Below are positions 26,538 to 35,795 of a stretch of 64,000 bases of DNA, in pieces. The DNA is from PGYR01 sp046290495. GTDB lineage: Bacteria > Bacteroidota > Ignavibacteria > Kapaibacteriales > UBA2268. Positions within the stretch are counted from its first letter, which is position 1. Each line of letters opens with the position of its first letter. Both the position numbers and the translations under genes were made by a program. The stretch lies in contig JBKAGT010000005.1 of NCBI GenBank assembly GCA_046290495.1, positions 868,001 to 932,000 of the forward strand, given 5' to 3'. The notes below the pieces were generated by a model. It had not been told where the DNA came from, did not search any database, and worked only from the letters and a program-made list of their open reading frames with translations.

Positions 26538-27674
26538 TTACCCCCTCTTCAGTCCTTCCATTGACTTACGTACTCTATTATTATCAAACTCTCTATATGC
26601 TTTAAGAGTTACGTCTATTGAGGAATGCCTCATTACATCCTTAATAATGTCAAGCGGAACTTCATTTTTAAACAATTCAGTAGCTAGAAGTCTCCTAAAA
26701 CCATGTGTAGATCTTCCTTTCTTCTTAATCCCAAGTGCATTTTCTATTTTATTCAATTTCTTATTTATCAATCCTTTATTTTTAGGACTATATGGAACAA
26801 CTTTACCATCATAATCTGGTTCTTCTTCTCCAATCTCTCTGAGTCTCAACAACACTTCTTCTAACTCTGGGAAAATAGGTATTGTTTGAAAAAGGTCTTT
26901 TCTGATTTTATTTCTAAAACGAATCAATTTGTTTTCTAAATCAACGCTATATGGTGGTTTATTGAAGTATGCATTTAACCATTCACCTAACCTTCCACCT
27001 GTTAAATAGTATAACTTAATCAATAAATAAAAAACTTCATCTGTGTTTCGAGCATATTCAAGGATTGCTTTTGCTTCCTCAGCAGAATAACTTACAACTT
27101 CTTTAGGTATCGTTTTCCTTTTATGTTTCTTATAAAGATTAATATTTTTAATAAGTCCATTTTCACCTAAAAAATTAATAAATAACTGGAACTGTCTAAG
27201 ATGTTTGTTAATTGTGTTATTGTTGTGTTTGGTTCGAATCAGATAATCTTTGACCTCTTTTTCTAATTTATAAATTCTACTTTTTCTACTGTTTTCGTAA
27301 TCACTTTCTAATTCATCAATATCAAATTCCTTTGAAATGATATGATTGTATGAAAGTTCGTATTCATATATTGTCTGTTCTGATAATTTCCTTGCATGAC
27401 AAACCTCTAGAAATTCTTTGAATAAGATATATACATTCTTTTCTTGTCTATGACCAGATTCATCTTCCAATTGTTTACTATTTATAAGATACTCTTTATA
27501 CTTATGTTCGAGTATAGCTTCAGCAACTTTTAAGTTTTTCTTATTATAACTCAAACCCAAGGCTTTATAATTACCTTTAGTTCCAAATGGTTTTATGTAA
27601 AGATATTCTTTACCATTTTTAGTCTCTCTGACTAATATTGTACCTGGTATTTTTGTTTTGATTGCTCTAGCCAT
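26538..27674 (-). CDS. int: Tyrosine recombinase / phage-type integrase
   Basis: The 378-residue protein has an N-terminal SAM-like core-binding domain (about 80-180) and a C-terminal catalytic domain. The catalytic set is visible: Arg228 in GGRLGEW, His324 and Arg327 in THGFRR, His350 in RHSS and the nucleophile Tyr360 in LKAYREF. It cuts and rejoins DNA at the attachment site. Its start lies about 100 bases from the tRNA-Phe 3' fragment, the classic arrangement for an element that inserts into a tRNA gene. Confidence 0.93.
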   Translation of the reverse strand: MARAIKTKIPGTILVRETKNGKEYLYIKPFGTKGNYKALGLSYNKKNLKVAEAILEHKYKEYLINSKQLEDESGHRQEKNVYILFKEFLEVCHARKLSEQTIYEYELSYNHIISKEFDIDELESDYENSRKSRIYKLEKEVKDYLIRTKHNNNTINKHLRQFQLFINFLGENGLIKNINLYKKHKRKTIPKEVVSYSAEEAKAILEYARNTDEVFYLLIKLYYLTGGRLGEWLNAYFNKPPYSVDLENKLIRFRNKIRKDLFQTIPIFPELEEVLLRLREIGEEEPDYDGKVVPYSPKNKGLINKKLNKIENALGIKKKGRSTHGFRRLLATELFKNEVPLDIIKDVMRHSSIDVTLKAYREFDNNRVRKSMEGLKRG

Positions 27675-27773
27675 TATTACCTCAAATTTTTCTGTTAACT
27701 ACACAGAAGCTACACAAGATATTTTTATTACGTTTAAGTCACTGATATAGTTCCAATTATGAAGAACAATCAA

Positions 27774-27823
27774 AAGGACTGAAAATCCTTGTGTCGGGGG
27801 TTCAATTCCCTCTTCGACCACCA
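27774..27823 (+). other. Partial tRNA-Phe (3' half, anticodon GAA): island attachment site
   Basis: The sequence folds as the 3' part of a tRNA. There is an anticodon arm (stem 27774-27778 with 27786-27790, loop CTGAAAA, anticodon GAA at 27781-27783), a 5-base variable loop, and a T-arm (stem 27796-27800 with 27808-27812, loop TTCAATT). It continues with the 3' acceptor strand TTCGACC (27813-27819), A and encoded CCA (27821-27823). The complementary 5' strand GGTCGAA and a D-arm are absent upstream, so this is not a functional tRNA. It should be the displaced end of the chromosomal gene at the island border. Confidence 0.8.
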
Positions 27824-27826
27824 TCT

Positions 27827-27861
27827 AAAAGCCCTTGTATCGAACTGATGCAAGGGCTTTT
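27827..27861 (+). terminator. Terminator of the original tRNA-Phe transcript
   Basis: AAAAGCCCTTG (27827-27837) pairs with CAAGGGCTTTT (27851-27861), followed by T-rich sequence. It sits four bases after the CCA of the tRNA fragment, so it is the original terminator of the tRNA gene left on the chromosomal side. Confidence 0.75.
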
Positions 27862-28100
27862 TCTATATAATATCTTCACTTGCAAAACCATTCATATATA
27901 GTCAAATTTGTCACAGTTTTTGGCACAGTAGCTACGCAGTATCTAGTGTATAAATATCTTTTATTGATCAGTAAAATGAGTTTCTTATTACCTGAAAAAA
28001 AGTAAATGGTCTAACTAACACTATTGCATAAAACCCTCGAATTATGTAATTTACAGAAGTTAATAAATTTCACGTTTTCTAATCTCTTCAGGGAGTTACT

Positions 28101-31100
28101 ATGAATAATTATTCTACAAAATCTAAAACTTTGGGCAATTTTATTATTTGTCTAATGACATTACTATCTTTTATCGGTTTACCCGATAATATTAATGCTC
28201 AGGAGAATCCAATTGTAACAGTTGTTGCTTCTTCAGAAGAAGGCAATGAAGATCCATATATAGAAATTAAATATGTTCTTAGAGAATCATCTGTTATTCA
28301 AATTGATAGGGTTGAAATAATAGATGAAGATGTTAATTTTTATGAATTGACCGAAGATGATATAAGCGATTCGGACATAGAGGGTGATATAGGTTATACT
28401 GAAACTTCAGGCACCTCTACTAAGACTTTCAACTGGTATTATGAGTCTGCTCTAACTAATAAAGACATTTCAGGGAAGCTAAAAGTGAAGGTTTTTCTTA
28501 GTGCAAAATCAACCCAACCAGCATTGATAAAGATGTATTTGGGTGCAGTTATGCCGCAGTATGAAGATCAATCAAATCCGGTTATATTACGGAATTCAGA
28601 AGGACCAACAGATGATTTTGAACCATACAGTGGGCTTTCTCCATTGGGGACATGGCACAACACCTTACCTGATGAAGCTAGATTTTATGCTATTGGCTCC
28701 GTTTCTGACTTTCCTCTTTATAGACATAGTTCAAGTAATTTTCATGGAAGACCTACCCTACTAAGTGGTTCTTCATTCTTTGCATTCAAAGAAGATAACA
28801 ATACTCGACAGATATGGATAAACGCAGCAGCTGGTAAAATGCAAGGGCTTCCTGGAGCCAAAAAGCTATGGGATTTCCAAATACACTATACTGGTGATGA
28901 ACAATCAGGTACTGCAGTGGTGGGTATTGCAAAAGAAGGTAGCCCAGATTTATCTTCAACATCAACTACAGATGCTACTTTGGAAATAGATTATTTGTCT
29001 TCTGACCCCGTTGCTTCTAATGAAGTTGAAATTGATAAAAAGTCAGCACTTAAACTGACAGTAAATGCAGACAAGGACTATATCGACGAACCACTAGCAC
29101 CTGAAGATACTGTTATTTTGAGTATCAAAGTAGAAAAACCAGACGATGACGATAATTTCAATCCTGCTGAAGGTGTGAAATTATATGTTAGAAATCAAGT
29201 GGAACAAGATATTCAATTCGTAGAACTTGGCAACAAAACAAATGCGAGTGGTGAACTAGAGTACTTATATATAATACCTGAAGAGACTGAATTCGGTTTG
29301 TATAAGATTGAATTATATGCAGAAACGGATGACGATGATGAGCTGATTTCTAAAACTGAAGAATTAGTAATCAAAGTCGCACCAGAACCAGATTTGGTTA
29401 TCTCTTCTGAAGAGGATACATACGAAGTAATGCAGGACGAGATTTTAGAAATAAGTCTTACAGTTCGTGATAAAGAAGGCGAAGTTGTGGAAGATGCTAG
29501 GGTTACCATTATTAACCCAATTAGTCAACCTGGATTTGAGGAGTATCTTGGAAAGACAGACGCTGATGGGAAATTAACTTATAAATATCCTATACCATCT
29601 GAAACAAAAGATTCTGCTTATCAATTTACTTTCTATGCCAATGAGACGTTGGATGACGATCAGAAATCTAAACCCTTAAATGTAAGAGTCGTAGTAGGTG
29701 AAATTCCAATCCTTTTGGTAAGCATTACTCCAAATACTGACTACAAACTAAAACCTAACGAAACTGAAAAAATAGAGATAACAGTTACTGAAGAAATAGA
29801 GGGTGAATCCGTTCCAGTTGAAGATGCACTAATTTACATACAGGATGGATTGAATGACGAAAAGTCATTTAGACCATTAGGCGAAACGGATGTGGATGGA
29901 GTGAGAAAATATGATATACTCGTTCCTGAAGACAAAGAGCAAGATGAGTATGAAATAAAGTTCTATGCCTCGAAAGATGAATATATAGATTCAGAAGAAT
30001 CAATTGTGAAAGTTGACGTAAGTGTAGACTCATGTTGGCAAGAAGGTTCATTTGATTTCTGTACGAAGACTGGATGGGAAGAAAAAGAAGGAAGCCCAGT
30101 GATCAAAGCTAATGGAGAAGTTCTGATAAATAACCTCATCTCGTTCAACGGGACTATGGAAATAAACAAAGAGACTTTGAAGTTGAAGGCAAATGGTACT
30201 TTCTCAGTAAAAGATGTGCCGCTTCCTGGTGGTGGTAATGGCACAATAACTTTAATGAAAGGAAATCTGGTTGATGTAGAGCTCCTAGGTTCTAAAGGTA
30301 GTTTTACTAATTTAATAAATCAATCGCTCTCTTCCACACCAAAAGTATGTGGAGTTAAATTAGAAAAAATAGATGATATTAAGTTGATTGGAGGTAAAAA
30401 TGCATCTGGTGTCGAAATCAGTGCCTCTATAAAAGTACCAGGTTTTTCACCAGGATGTGATAAAGATGGCAAGAAACCAGTTGATACTGGCATAAAGGTA
30501 AAAGGACTGAAAATACAAAGAAATACAGGAATGTATTTTGATGGATTTGAGGTGTCTAACCTATCGCCTGCACCTAAGTTTTGTTTAAATAAACTGACTT
30601 ATGACTATGATCAGAAGAAAGATAAACTTTCTCTGGGAGCTGAATTTACAGTACCATTCATGAAAGTAGGTGCTGGTGCGGCATTCAGAGAAGCAAAGCT
30701 TGATAGCGTAGGGTTCAAGGGAACTTTAGCAAAAGGAATACCTATTGGTAATACGGGGGTATGTATTTTAGGTCTGGAAGGAAAAGCTCATGGTTTAGCA
30801 TTTCCTCCACTAGAACTCACATTCGGTGGAACAGTAAATAATTGTCTTAATAAGGATTTGATGGAAATAACTGCAAGAGCTGGTTACAAAGCTCCATCTA
30901 CTTTGGTTATTAATGGTGAAGCTAAATTTATGAAGTTACCTGGCACTACTTACTGGCAAATAATTGGTACTCCAGCAATTAGTTTTGACTACAATAATGC
31001 CATTTTAAATTTAAATTCACAACTAAAATGCGGTACATTTGACGGGAAAACTTATGTGTTGAACGGTGCTTTTGACATGGGGTATAAGGCAGACGCTAAC

Positions 31101-32561
31101 AAGTTTACTGGAAAAGTAAATGGAAGTCTGACTATACCAAAGCTAGCTTTCAAAGGGTTTCCATTTGATCTAATCCAAGCAAGAGTAAAGCTTCCTTACA
31201 CTGCATCGATGAATGCTCTTGTTAATATGTCAGCAAACACTCGACATATTTATACCGAATGTAACTTTGATGGGATAGGTAAATTTAATTTCCAATTAGA
31301 CTTAACAAAAGCGAGCAATGACACAGAATTCTTTACATATAATAAAGGAAAGCAAGTCATACCTTCTATTGTTGCAGGAGGAAAAAGTGGGGACTCAAAA
31401 CAAAAAGATGATCATGGGATATTAGCTGATATTGAAAAGAGCATCAATATTCCAGCAAATTCTGAGTGGATGTATGTTAGAATAAATAACGAAACACAGG
31501 CACCAGAAAGCAAATTGATAATGCCCGACGGAACTGAGCTAACAGAAGCTGACGAGGAAGCAAATATCCTGCACTTCAATTCAGAAGATGGAATGACTTC
31601 ATTCTGGTCCATTGAAGCTCCAATGGCTGGCGAATGGGAGATAGTATTATTAGATGGTTCCGAGGATGACATTGTGGAAGTTTATTTAACTGAAAAAGAA
31701 ACACCTTTCTCAATAACTGCAACCCAAAATAACGAAGACGTTACATTATCTTGGGACGTGAGTTCATTCGAGCCGACTGATATTATTGAGTTTTATATAG
31801 ACAATGATGGAGAAGGATATGATGGAATTCAATTTGCTGAGGTCCCTGCAACTCAGGCTGAATTTATCTTCACATTAGCAGATTCGATGGGTTATTGTAG
31901 CAATCATATTTATGCTTATGTGCAGACTGCGGACGAAGAGCTATTAGTTACTGGCTATGCAGATTCACCAATCTTCAATGAAAAGAGTTCATTACCTCCA
32001 CCACATGATATGACTGCCGTTTACTACACAACAGGTAAGCAATTGACTGTTAGCTGGATGCCAAATAATATGGAGAACGTGGCAGGATATTATGTAATAG
32101 TAACTGACAAAGATGGCAATGATTCCACTTATGCTATTGCTTATGCGAATGATAATCAAGTTCAGTTCCCATTGGAAAGCAATGAAGGCATATCAATCCG
32201 TGTGGCAGCAATAGATGAAGAGTACAGAAGCGGTTGCCCATCTGAACCAATTGATATTACAACTGACGTAGAAACGGAACCTATTACAGGATTGGTATTC
32301 GATGAAAGTAGAATAGCAATAGTGCCTAATCCAGTTAGTGATATAACTAATATATCATTCAAGCTGAATGGTAACTCTTATGTAAGATTGGGAGTTTATG
32401 ACATGTACGGAAATAGAATTGCTGAAATTGCTGAAGGCTTCTACGAATCGGGTGTAATAAATAACAGTTGGAATCCTAAGGGACTACCGTCAGGTACATA
32501 TTTGGTGAAATTAGAAGCTGAGGATATGTACACAACACAGAAGTTGATACTTATAAAATAA
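28101..32561 (+). CDS. Large T9SS-secreted protein with Ig-like modules and Fn3-like domains
   Basis: The 1,486-residue protein has a long signal peptide (to about residue 34, NINAQ). Three Ig-like (Big/invasin-type) modules of about 105 residues each (from about 310 to 640) have related starts such as KLTVNADKDYI and a recurring acidic linker. A central domain rich in Gly/Lys beta strands follows (about 650-1080), which I do not recognise. Then come a pre-peptidase C-like segment (about 1110-1200), Fn3-like modules (about 1200-1395) and a C-terminal type A sorting domain starting IVPNPVSD. An AGGGAG site lies in front of the ATG. It is transcribed alone and followed by an intrinsic terminator. 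A structural or adhesive surface role is the natural guess. Confidence 0.7.
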   Translation: MNNYSTKSKTLGNFIICLMTLLSFIGLPDNINAQENPIVTVVASSEEGNEDPYIEIKYVLRESSVIQIDRVEIIDEDVNFYELTEDDISDSDIEGDIGYTETSGTSTKTFNWYYESALTNKDISGKLKVKVFLSAKSTQPALIKMYLGAVMPQYEDQSNPVILRNSEGPTDDFEPYSGLSPLGTWHNTLPDEARFYAIGSVSDFPLYRHSSSNFHGRPTLLSGSSFFAFKEDNNTRQIWINAAAGKMQGLPGAKKLWDFQIHYTGDEQSGTAVVGIAKEGSPDLSSTSTTDATLEIDYLSSDPVASNEVEIDKKSALKLTVNADKDYIDEPLAPEDTVILSIKVEKPDDDDNFNPAEGVKLYVRNQVEQDIQFVELGNKTNASGELEYLYIIPEETEFGLYKIELYAETDDDDELISKTEELVIKVAPEPDLVISSEEDTYEVMQDEILEISLTVRDKEGEVVEDARVTIINPISQPGFEEYLGKTDADGKLTYKYPIPSETKDSAYQFTFYANETLDDDQKSKPLNVRVVVGEIPILLVSITPNTDYKLKPNETEKIEITVTEEIEGESVPVEDALIYIQDGLNDEKSFRPLGETDVDGVRKYDILVPEDKEQDEYEIKFYASKDEYIDSEESIVKVDVSVDSCWQEGSFDFCTKTGWEEKEGSPVIKANGEVLINNLISFNGTMEINKETLKLKANGTFSVKDVPLPGGGNGTITLMKGNLVDVELLGSKGSFTNLINQSLSSTPKVCGVKLEKIDDIKLIGGKNASGVEISASIKVPGFSPGCDKDGKKPVDTGIKVKGLKIQRNTGMYFDGFEVSNLSPAPKFCLNKLTYDYDQKKDKLSLGAEFTVPFMKVGAGAAFREAKLDSVGFKGTLAKGIPIGNTGVCILGLEGKAHGLAFPPLELTFGGTVNNCLNKDLMEITARAGYKAPSTLVINGEAKFMKLPGTTYWQIIGTPAISFDYNNAILNLNSQLKCGTFDGKTYVLNGAFDMGYKADANKFTGKVNGSLTIPKLAFKGFPFDLIQARVKLPYTASMNALVNMSANTRHIYTECNFDGIGKFNFQLDLTKASNDTEFFTYNKGKQVIPSIVAGGKSGDSKQKDDHGILADIEKSINIPANSEWMYVRINNETQAPESKLIMPDGTELTEADEEANILHFNSEDGMTSFWSIEAPMAGEWEIVLLDGSEDDIVEVYLTEKETPFSITATQNNEDVTLSWDVSSFEPTDIIEFYIDNDGEGYDGIQFAEVPATQAEFIFTLADSMGYCSNHIYAYVQTADEELLVTGYADSPIFNEKSSLPPPHDMTAVYYTTGKQLTVSWMPNNMENVAGYYVIVTDKDGNDSTYAIAYANDNQVQFPLESNEGISIRVAAIDEEYRSGCPSEPIDITTDVETEPITGLVFDESRIAIVPNPVSDITNISFKLNGNSYVRLGVYDMYGNRIAEIAEGFYESGVINNSWNPKGLPSGTYLVKLEAEDMYTTQKLILIK

Positions 32562-32584
32562 CAATCTGAAAATAGTTAAAATGT

Positions 32585-32621
32585 AAATCCCGATGCTTGT
32601 TGCAAGTGTTGGGATTTTTTT
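32585..32621 (+). terminator. Intrinsic terminator after the 28101-32561 gene
   Basis: AAATCCC (32585-32591) pairs with GGGATTT (32611-32617). The inner part pairs further with some G-U pairs, and a run of seven T follows. It lies 23 bases after the stop of the large secreted protein. Confidence 0.8.
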
Positions 32622-32719
32622 GTTTGGTTTCAAATAAGTCGAAATAGATTGGGGTTTGAAGTTGAATTTATATGGCGAAGTAAAGTTAAAAAAATAGACT
32701 AGACTGAACCATTTATCCT

Positions 32720-33262
32720 TCATTTAAGAATCTCTTCATTTATATCACTTACAGCTTCTAATAAAATCTTTCTTATGTTTCTATCATATTTTTCAGCAAA
32801 GGCAGAAAACTTTTCTTCCTCTCGAATTCCTCGTGGCCATCTCTTCATATATTTAACAGGATATAGATAAAAATAAAAAAAGTTATAGATAAAATCATCA
32901 TCTTTATTTTTTAAAATGTTAATTATCTCGATATTATTTTCTTCAACAAACAAAAAAAGTTTGAGATCAAACATACACTGATCACCTTTTGACATATAGC
33001 TATTGTATCTTTTCGCACCAGACAATGCAAATTTCTCAACAATTGACTCAATGCTTACACAAGATCCGTTAAAAATACTATCAATATATATACTATAGTT
33101 CGTATAACTCCCAGGTACTCCGTAATGTTTGTATATATCAAGAGTAAGTTTATCAAAATATTTTTTTACTTCTTCACAAATTATATCAGATGCACTTACG
33201 TTGAATGAGTACATAAAGAAGAATAGTAATGTTAAAATCTTACTTAATTTTATGGGAGTCAT
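32720..33262 (-). CDS. Secreted hypothetical protein, 180 aa
   Basis: The protein has a signal peptide (to about residue 24, NVSAS) followed by a helical domain containing two or three Cys (CEE, SCVS, QCMF), which may form a disulphide in the periplasm. I do not recognise a family. It is the last of four small leftward genes (32720-35229) and is separated from the next upstream gene by 43 bases. Confidence 0.5.
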   Translation of the reverse strand: MTPIKLSKILTLLFFFMYSFNVSASDIICEEVKKYFDKLTLDIYKHYGVPGSYTNYSIYIDSIFNGSCVSIESIVEKFALSGAKRYNSYMSKGDQCMFDLKLFLFVEENNIEIINILKNKDDDFIYNFFYFYLYPVKYMKRWPRGIREEEKFSAFAEKYDRNIRKILLEAVSDINEEILK

Positions 33263-33305
33263 TTAATTTCACCTTTGCACTTTTGTAGCCACTTTTTGAA
33301 AATAA

Positions 33306-34082
33306 TCATTTTCCATAAATGCCAATTATGAACTTTTCATATTGATAATCATATATTTTTATATCTGACACCATTCCACTCTTTAAATCAATTGTATATT
33401 TACCTATTAGTCTATTTTTTTCGTCAGATACAAAAACCATATTTCCTTCTAACTTTCTTCTCAATATTGTATTTTCTGTCATTGGTAATACTGTTGATTC
33501 CTCAATAGTAAATAGTTTAATTAATTCGTTATTAATAATCTTATAATAGTGCAAATTTACTGTATTAACTGCAGTTCCATTATGCATTCTTTCTCTAATT
33601 AAGATCTCATTGTTATTATCATTATCTATATCTTTGATTTCCAATAGGTTTTCATTAATCAACCTATATTCTTCACTGAAACCTGATTCATTATTCTCCA
33701 TGTTATTAGCATAGATTTCATCCTTAAGTAAATGAGTGTTTTTATTCTTTTTATTGAATAAAACTATGCTATAAAATTTAGTGGTAACTTCCTTTGTTTT
33801 AACAATATATACATCATAGTTTTCATTATAAAAAATATTAAATGCACATTCGAATTGAATATATCCCTCCCCAATATTTAAATTTTCAACCAGCATTTTA
33901 GTTACATCGTCTGGAATTCTAACTTGACTTGAGTCATCTACACAAGTAGAAACAAAAGTATTTTCTTCCAATTTCGTAGCAAAATAGCTTTGTGAATTTA
34001 AACTAGTGGTTAAAAATATTAGATTTAGAATTATCAAATTTATTATCAAGTCATTTGGAATATAATAATTAAAATTTACCAA
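33306..34082 (-). CDS. Exported hypothetical protein with an FG-GAP-like DIDNDNNNE segment
   Basis: The 258-residue protein begins with a hydrophobic segment (about 10-30, ending TTSLNSQ) that reads as a signal peptide. The remainder is predominantly beta. The segment KDIDNDNNNEILI resembles the calcium-binding DxDxDG loops of VCBS/FG-GAP propeller proteins, but only one copy is seen. Its start overlaps the end of the 34076 gene by 7 bases, implying co-transcription. The function is unknown. Confidence 0.5.
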   Translation of the reverse strand: MVNFNYYIPNDLIINLIILNLIFLTTSLNSQSYFATKLEENTFVSTCVDDSSQVRIPDDVTKMLVENLNIGEGYIQFECAFNIFYNENYDVYIVKTKEVTTKFYSIVLFNKKNKNTHLLKDEIYANNMENNESGFSEEYRLINENLLEIKDIDNDNNNEILIRERMHNGTAVNTVNLHYYKIINNELIKLFTIEESTVLPMTENTILRRKLEGNMVFVSDEKNRLIGKYTIDLKSGMVSDIKIYDYQYEKFIIGIYGK

Positions 34083-34462
34083 TTGTCATCCATACTTATT
34101 TCGGCATACTTAATTGGCTCAATATATTCTTCTCCTAATTTATTAAGCAATTGACGTGATAGAAAAGAACTTTTATTCAATTCCTCACTTTTCTTGGCCA
34201 ATACTTTATACCATTGTCCAGAATAAAGTTCAGACAAAATACTTTGTATACCTAGAAGGTTTGAAATAACTTCATCGTCTAACTTAGGATTAATATTCTC
34301 CAGCTTTTTTAAAAACTCATGCTTTAACAATGTATCCAATCTATGTATTGCTTCTGCAAATATTTTTAAATCTGCTTCTGAATAGTCTTTTAGATTCGTA
34401 GCCAAAATCATTAGTACATAAACTATTTCTTCATAATGAAATTTCAATATTTCTCTTTTCAT
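34076..34462 (-). CDS. Hypothetical helical protein, 128 aa
   Basis: The ATG at 34462 (MKREILKFHYEE) is chosen over an upstream TTG at 34489. The product is all helical, soluble and without Cys. The pattern and size resemble small immunity-type or scaffold proteins, but no family can be named. It overlaps the 33306-34082 gene by 7 bases. Confidence 0.45.
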   Translation of the reverse strand: MKREILKFHYEEIVYVLMILATNLKDYSEADLKIFAEAIHRLDTLLKHEFLKKLENINPKLDDEVISNLLGIQSILSELYSGQWYKVLAKKSEELNKSSFLSRQLLNKLGEEYIEPIKYAEISMDDNW

Positions 34463-34511
34463 TATTATACTACTTTTAGTGTAAATCAAACTCTCAATTC
34501 CAATTCAATCA

Positions 34512-34545
34512 TCAATCACACCCTAATGAGTCTTTCCATAATGAC
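34512..34545 (-). pseudogene. Remnant of the 3' end of a lipoprotein gene (WKDSLGCD-stop)
   Basis: The minus strand encodes MSLWKDSLGCD followed by TGA, matching the end of the lipoprotein gene at 35315 (IKIWKDSIGCD-stop). 24 of the first 27 bases are identical. It lies directly after the stop of the 34552 gene. No gene body is left. Confidence 0.55.
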
Positions 34546-34551
34546 ATACAA

Positions 34552-35229
34552 TTATTTATATTTATTGATTAAATCGTCTATATTGAGTTTATATAAAACT
34601 GAATTTATTTGATCATGATCTTCATCAAATGGATATAACCATATGTAAAGCTCATTTGAATATTTAATATAGAATTTAATCCATACATGTCCTATTTCGT
34701 CTAATCTTATAATATACTTTTGATTATCTTTTATTAAAGTAACCAAATAATATAGTCTTTCATGATGTACTGGACCATATGAAAACGACTGAAAATAAAT
34801 CTCGTAATCAGACTCCATATTGAATGCAACAGGACGAGTATATCGATTAGCGTACTTATAATACTTTTCTTGCAACATTATATTATCTAGAGTCAAGGAG
34901 TCATCTTTAGATATGTAATCAAGTAATTCTCCAGAATTTCTATCAAATTTGTAAATATTTTCAAAATGTGCTGACTTTAAAGTTTCTCTATTCGTTTTTT
35001 CAAAATAGTGAGTTAAAAGTAAAGTATCTTCGACAATTGACATTACATCATAATGATCAATCCTAAAATCAAGATTTCGTTGCCATTCGAAATCAATTTT
35101 CTTCAGATTAATATCTATATCATCATTATTTGTTGTAGAACAACTAAATGTAAACAATAATAATATTGATAAAATTAGTCTTTTAGTTTTAATCAAACAT
35201 CGAATATAACTTAATTCAGTAATTATCAC
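34552..35229 (-). CDS. Putative lipoprotein, 225 aa
   Basis: A signal peptide with lipobox LFTFSCS puts the acylated Cys near residue 30, so the protein is probably anchored in a membrane facing the periplasm or surface. The start is uncertain: a GTG at 35229 overlaps the TGA of the T9SS-tail remnant by 4 bases, and a TTG at 35196 would give a shorter leader. The mature part is beta-rich and aromatic, without a recognised domain. The gene is bracketed by copied ends of two neighbouring genes (35226-35309 and 34512-34545), which suggests its body was swapped in between them. Confidence 0.5.
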   Translation of the reverse strand: MIITELSYIRCLIKTKRLILSILLLFTFSCSTTNNDDIDINLKKIDFEWQRNLDFRIDHYDVMSIVEDTLLLTHYFEKTNRETLKSAHFENIYKFDRNSGELLDYISKDDSLTLDNIMLQEKYYKYANRYTRPVAFNMESDYEIYFQSFSYGPVHHERLYYLVTLIKDNQKYIIRLDEIGHVWIKFYIKYSNELYIWLYPFDEDHDQINSVLYKLNIDDLINKYK

Positions 35230-35309
35230 TTCACTATCACCATTCGAGAATTATATAAAATATCGCCTGATTGAACTACCACAGAATAAATACCAGAATT
35301 GAAATCCCT
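35226..35309 (-). pseudogene. Remnant of a T9SS sorting-domain 3' end
   Basis: This segment encodes IYSVVVQSGDILYNSRM, then VIVK and a TGA. The intact gene at 35796 ends YYVVVQSGDILYHSRM, then VIVK and stop. Nucleotide identity is high over about 80 bases from 35229 against 35799. No start or upstream body is present. It sits between the two lipoprotein genes. Confidence 0.7.
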
Positions 35310-35314
35310 TTCCA

Positions 35315-35791
35315 TTAATCACATCCTATTGAGTCTTTCCAAATCTTTATATCTTTTTTAAATTTCTCCATATCATTTGGAGGGTAATAATATGGAATTA
35401 CTTGATTATTATCTGTTCCATAATAACCAAAGTGGTCAACCATTGCATTTGGTCCTTTATTTGTTATTTCTTCAATTTCTCTAAAAATCCAATAGTAAAA
35501 ATTTTCAATTTTCCCATTGTTAAAGGATACAAGTGTTGTATCAAATACTACATCATTTATTGAATTACTATCTTTATTGTTAATAACCTTTATATATAAA
35601 GTATAAACAGAATCGATAAATTCAACTTTTTTACAGTTTTCTAATTGCCTAAACTCTTCCCAATTTGTTTGTATGTGATGATTTTGAAATGTATAATCCT
35701 CAGGTTTAATATCTCTCAATCTCACATTTTTGCAAGCGCAAATTGAAATTAAGATATAAATTAATAAGCATCCATTGAATCCATACTTCAT
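35315..35791 (-). CDS. Putative lipoprotein, 158 aa
   Basis: A signal peptide with lipobox SICAC puts the modified Cys near residue 20. The mature domain (about 138 residues) has no recognised family; its C-terminal end is KDIKIWKDSIGCD. It starts 4 bases after the stop of the ASH-repeat gene and so is probably co-transcribed with it. Copies of that gene's tail and of its own 3' end occur further along (35226-35309 and 34512-34545). Confidence 0.5.
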   Translation of the reverse strand: MKYGFNGCLLIYILISICACKNVRLRDIKPEDYTFQNHHIQTNWEEFRQLENCKKVEFIDSVYTLYIKVINNKDSNSINDVVFDTTLVSFNNGKIENFYYWIFREIEEITNKGPNAMVDHFGYYGTDNNQVIPYYYPPNDMEKFKKDIKIWKDSIGCD

Positions 35792-35795
35792 ATTT

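Larger units (their letters stand above)
1..27823. mobile_element. Right-hand part of a genomic island integrated at tRNA-Phe
   Basis: The right boundary is seen directly: a tyrosine recombinase gene at 26538-27674 followed about 100 bases later by a tRNA-Phe 3' half that has no 5' half. In tRNA-targeted integration the element carries its own copy of the tRNA 3' end, so the displaced original 3' end marks the far edge. The fragment reads rightwards, so the intact chimeric tRNA-Phe should lie to the left. I found no second copy of its T-arm in the window, so the element probably extends beyond base 1. The content (type I restriction, HerA-like tail, candidate defence genes, a broken HNH gene, isolated regulators) fits an island. 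That everything from 1 to 26 kb belongs to a single element is an inference. Confidence 0.6.

Noticed and set aside
27745..27823. Complete tRNA-Phe gene
   Set aside because: The 3' half is perfect, but the bases upstream show neither the GGTCGAA acceptor strand nor a D-arm, so only a fragment is present.
32511..32723. 70-residue open frame on the minus strand
   Set aside because: It overlaps the end and terminator of the 28101-32561 gene and has no coding features.
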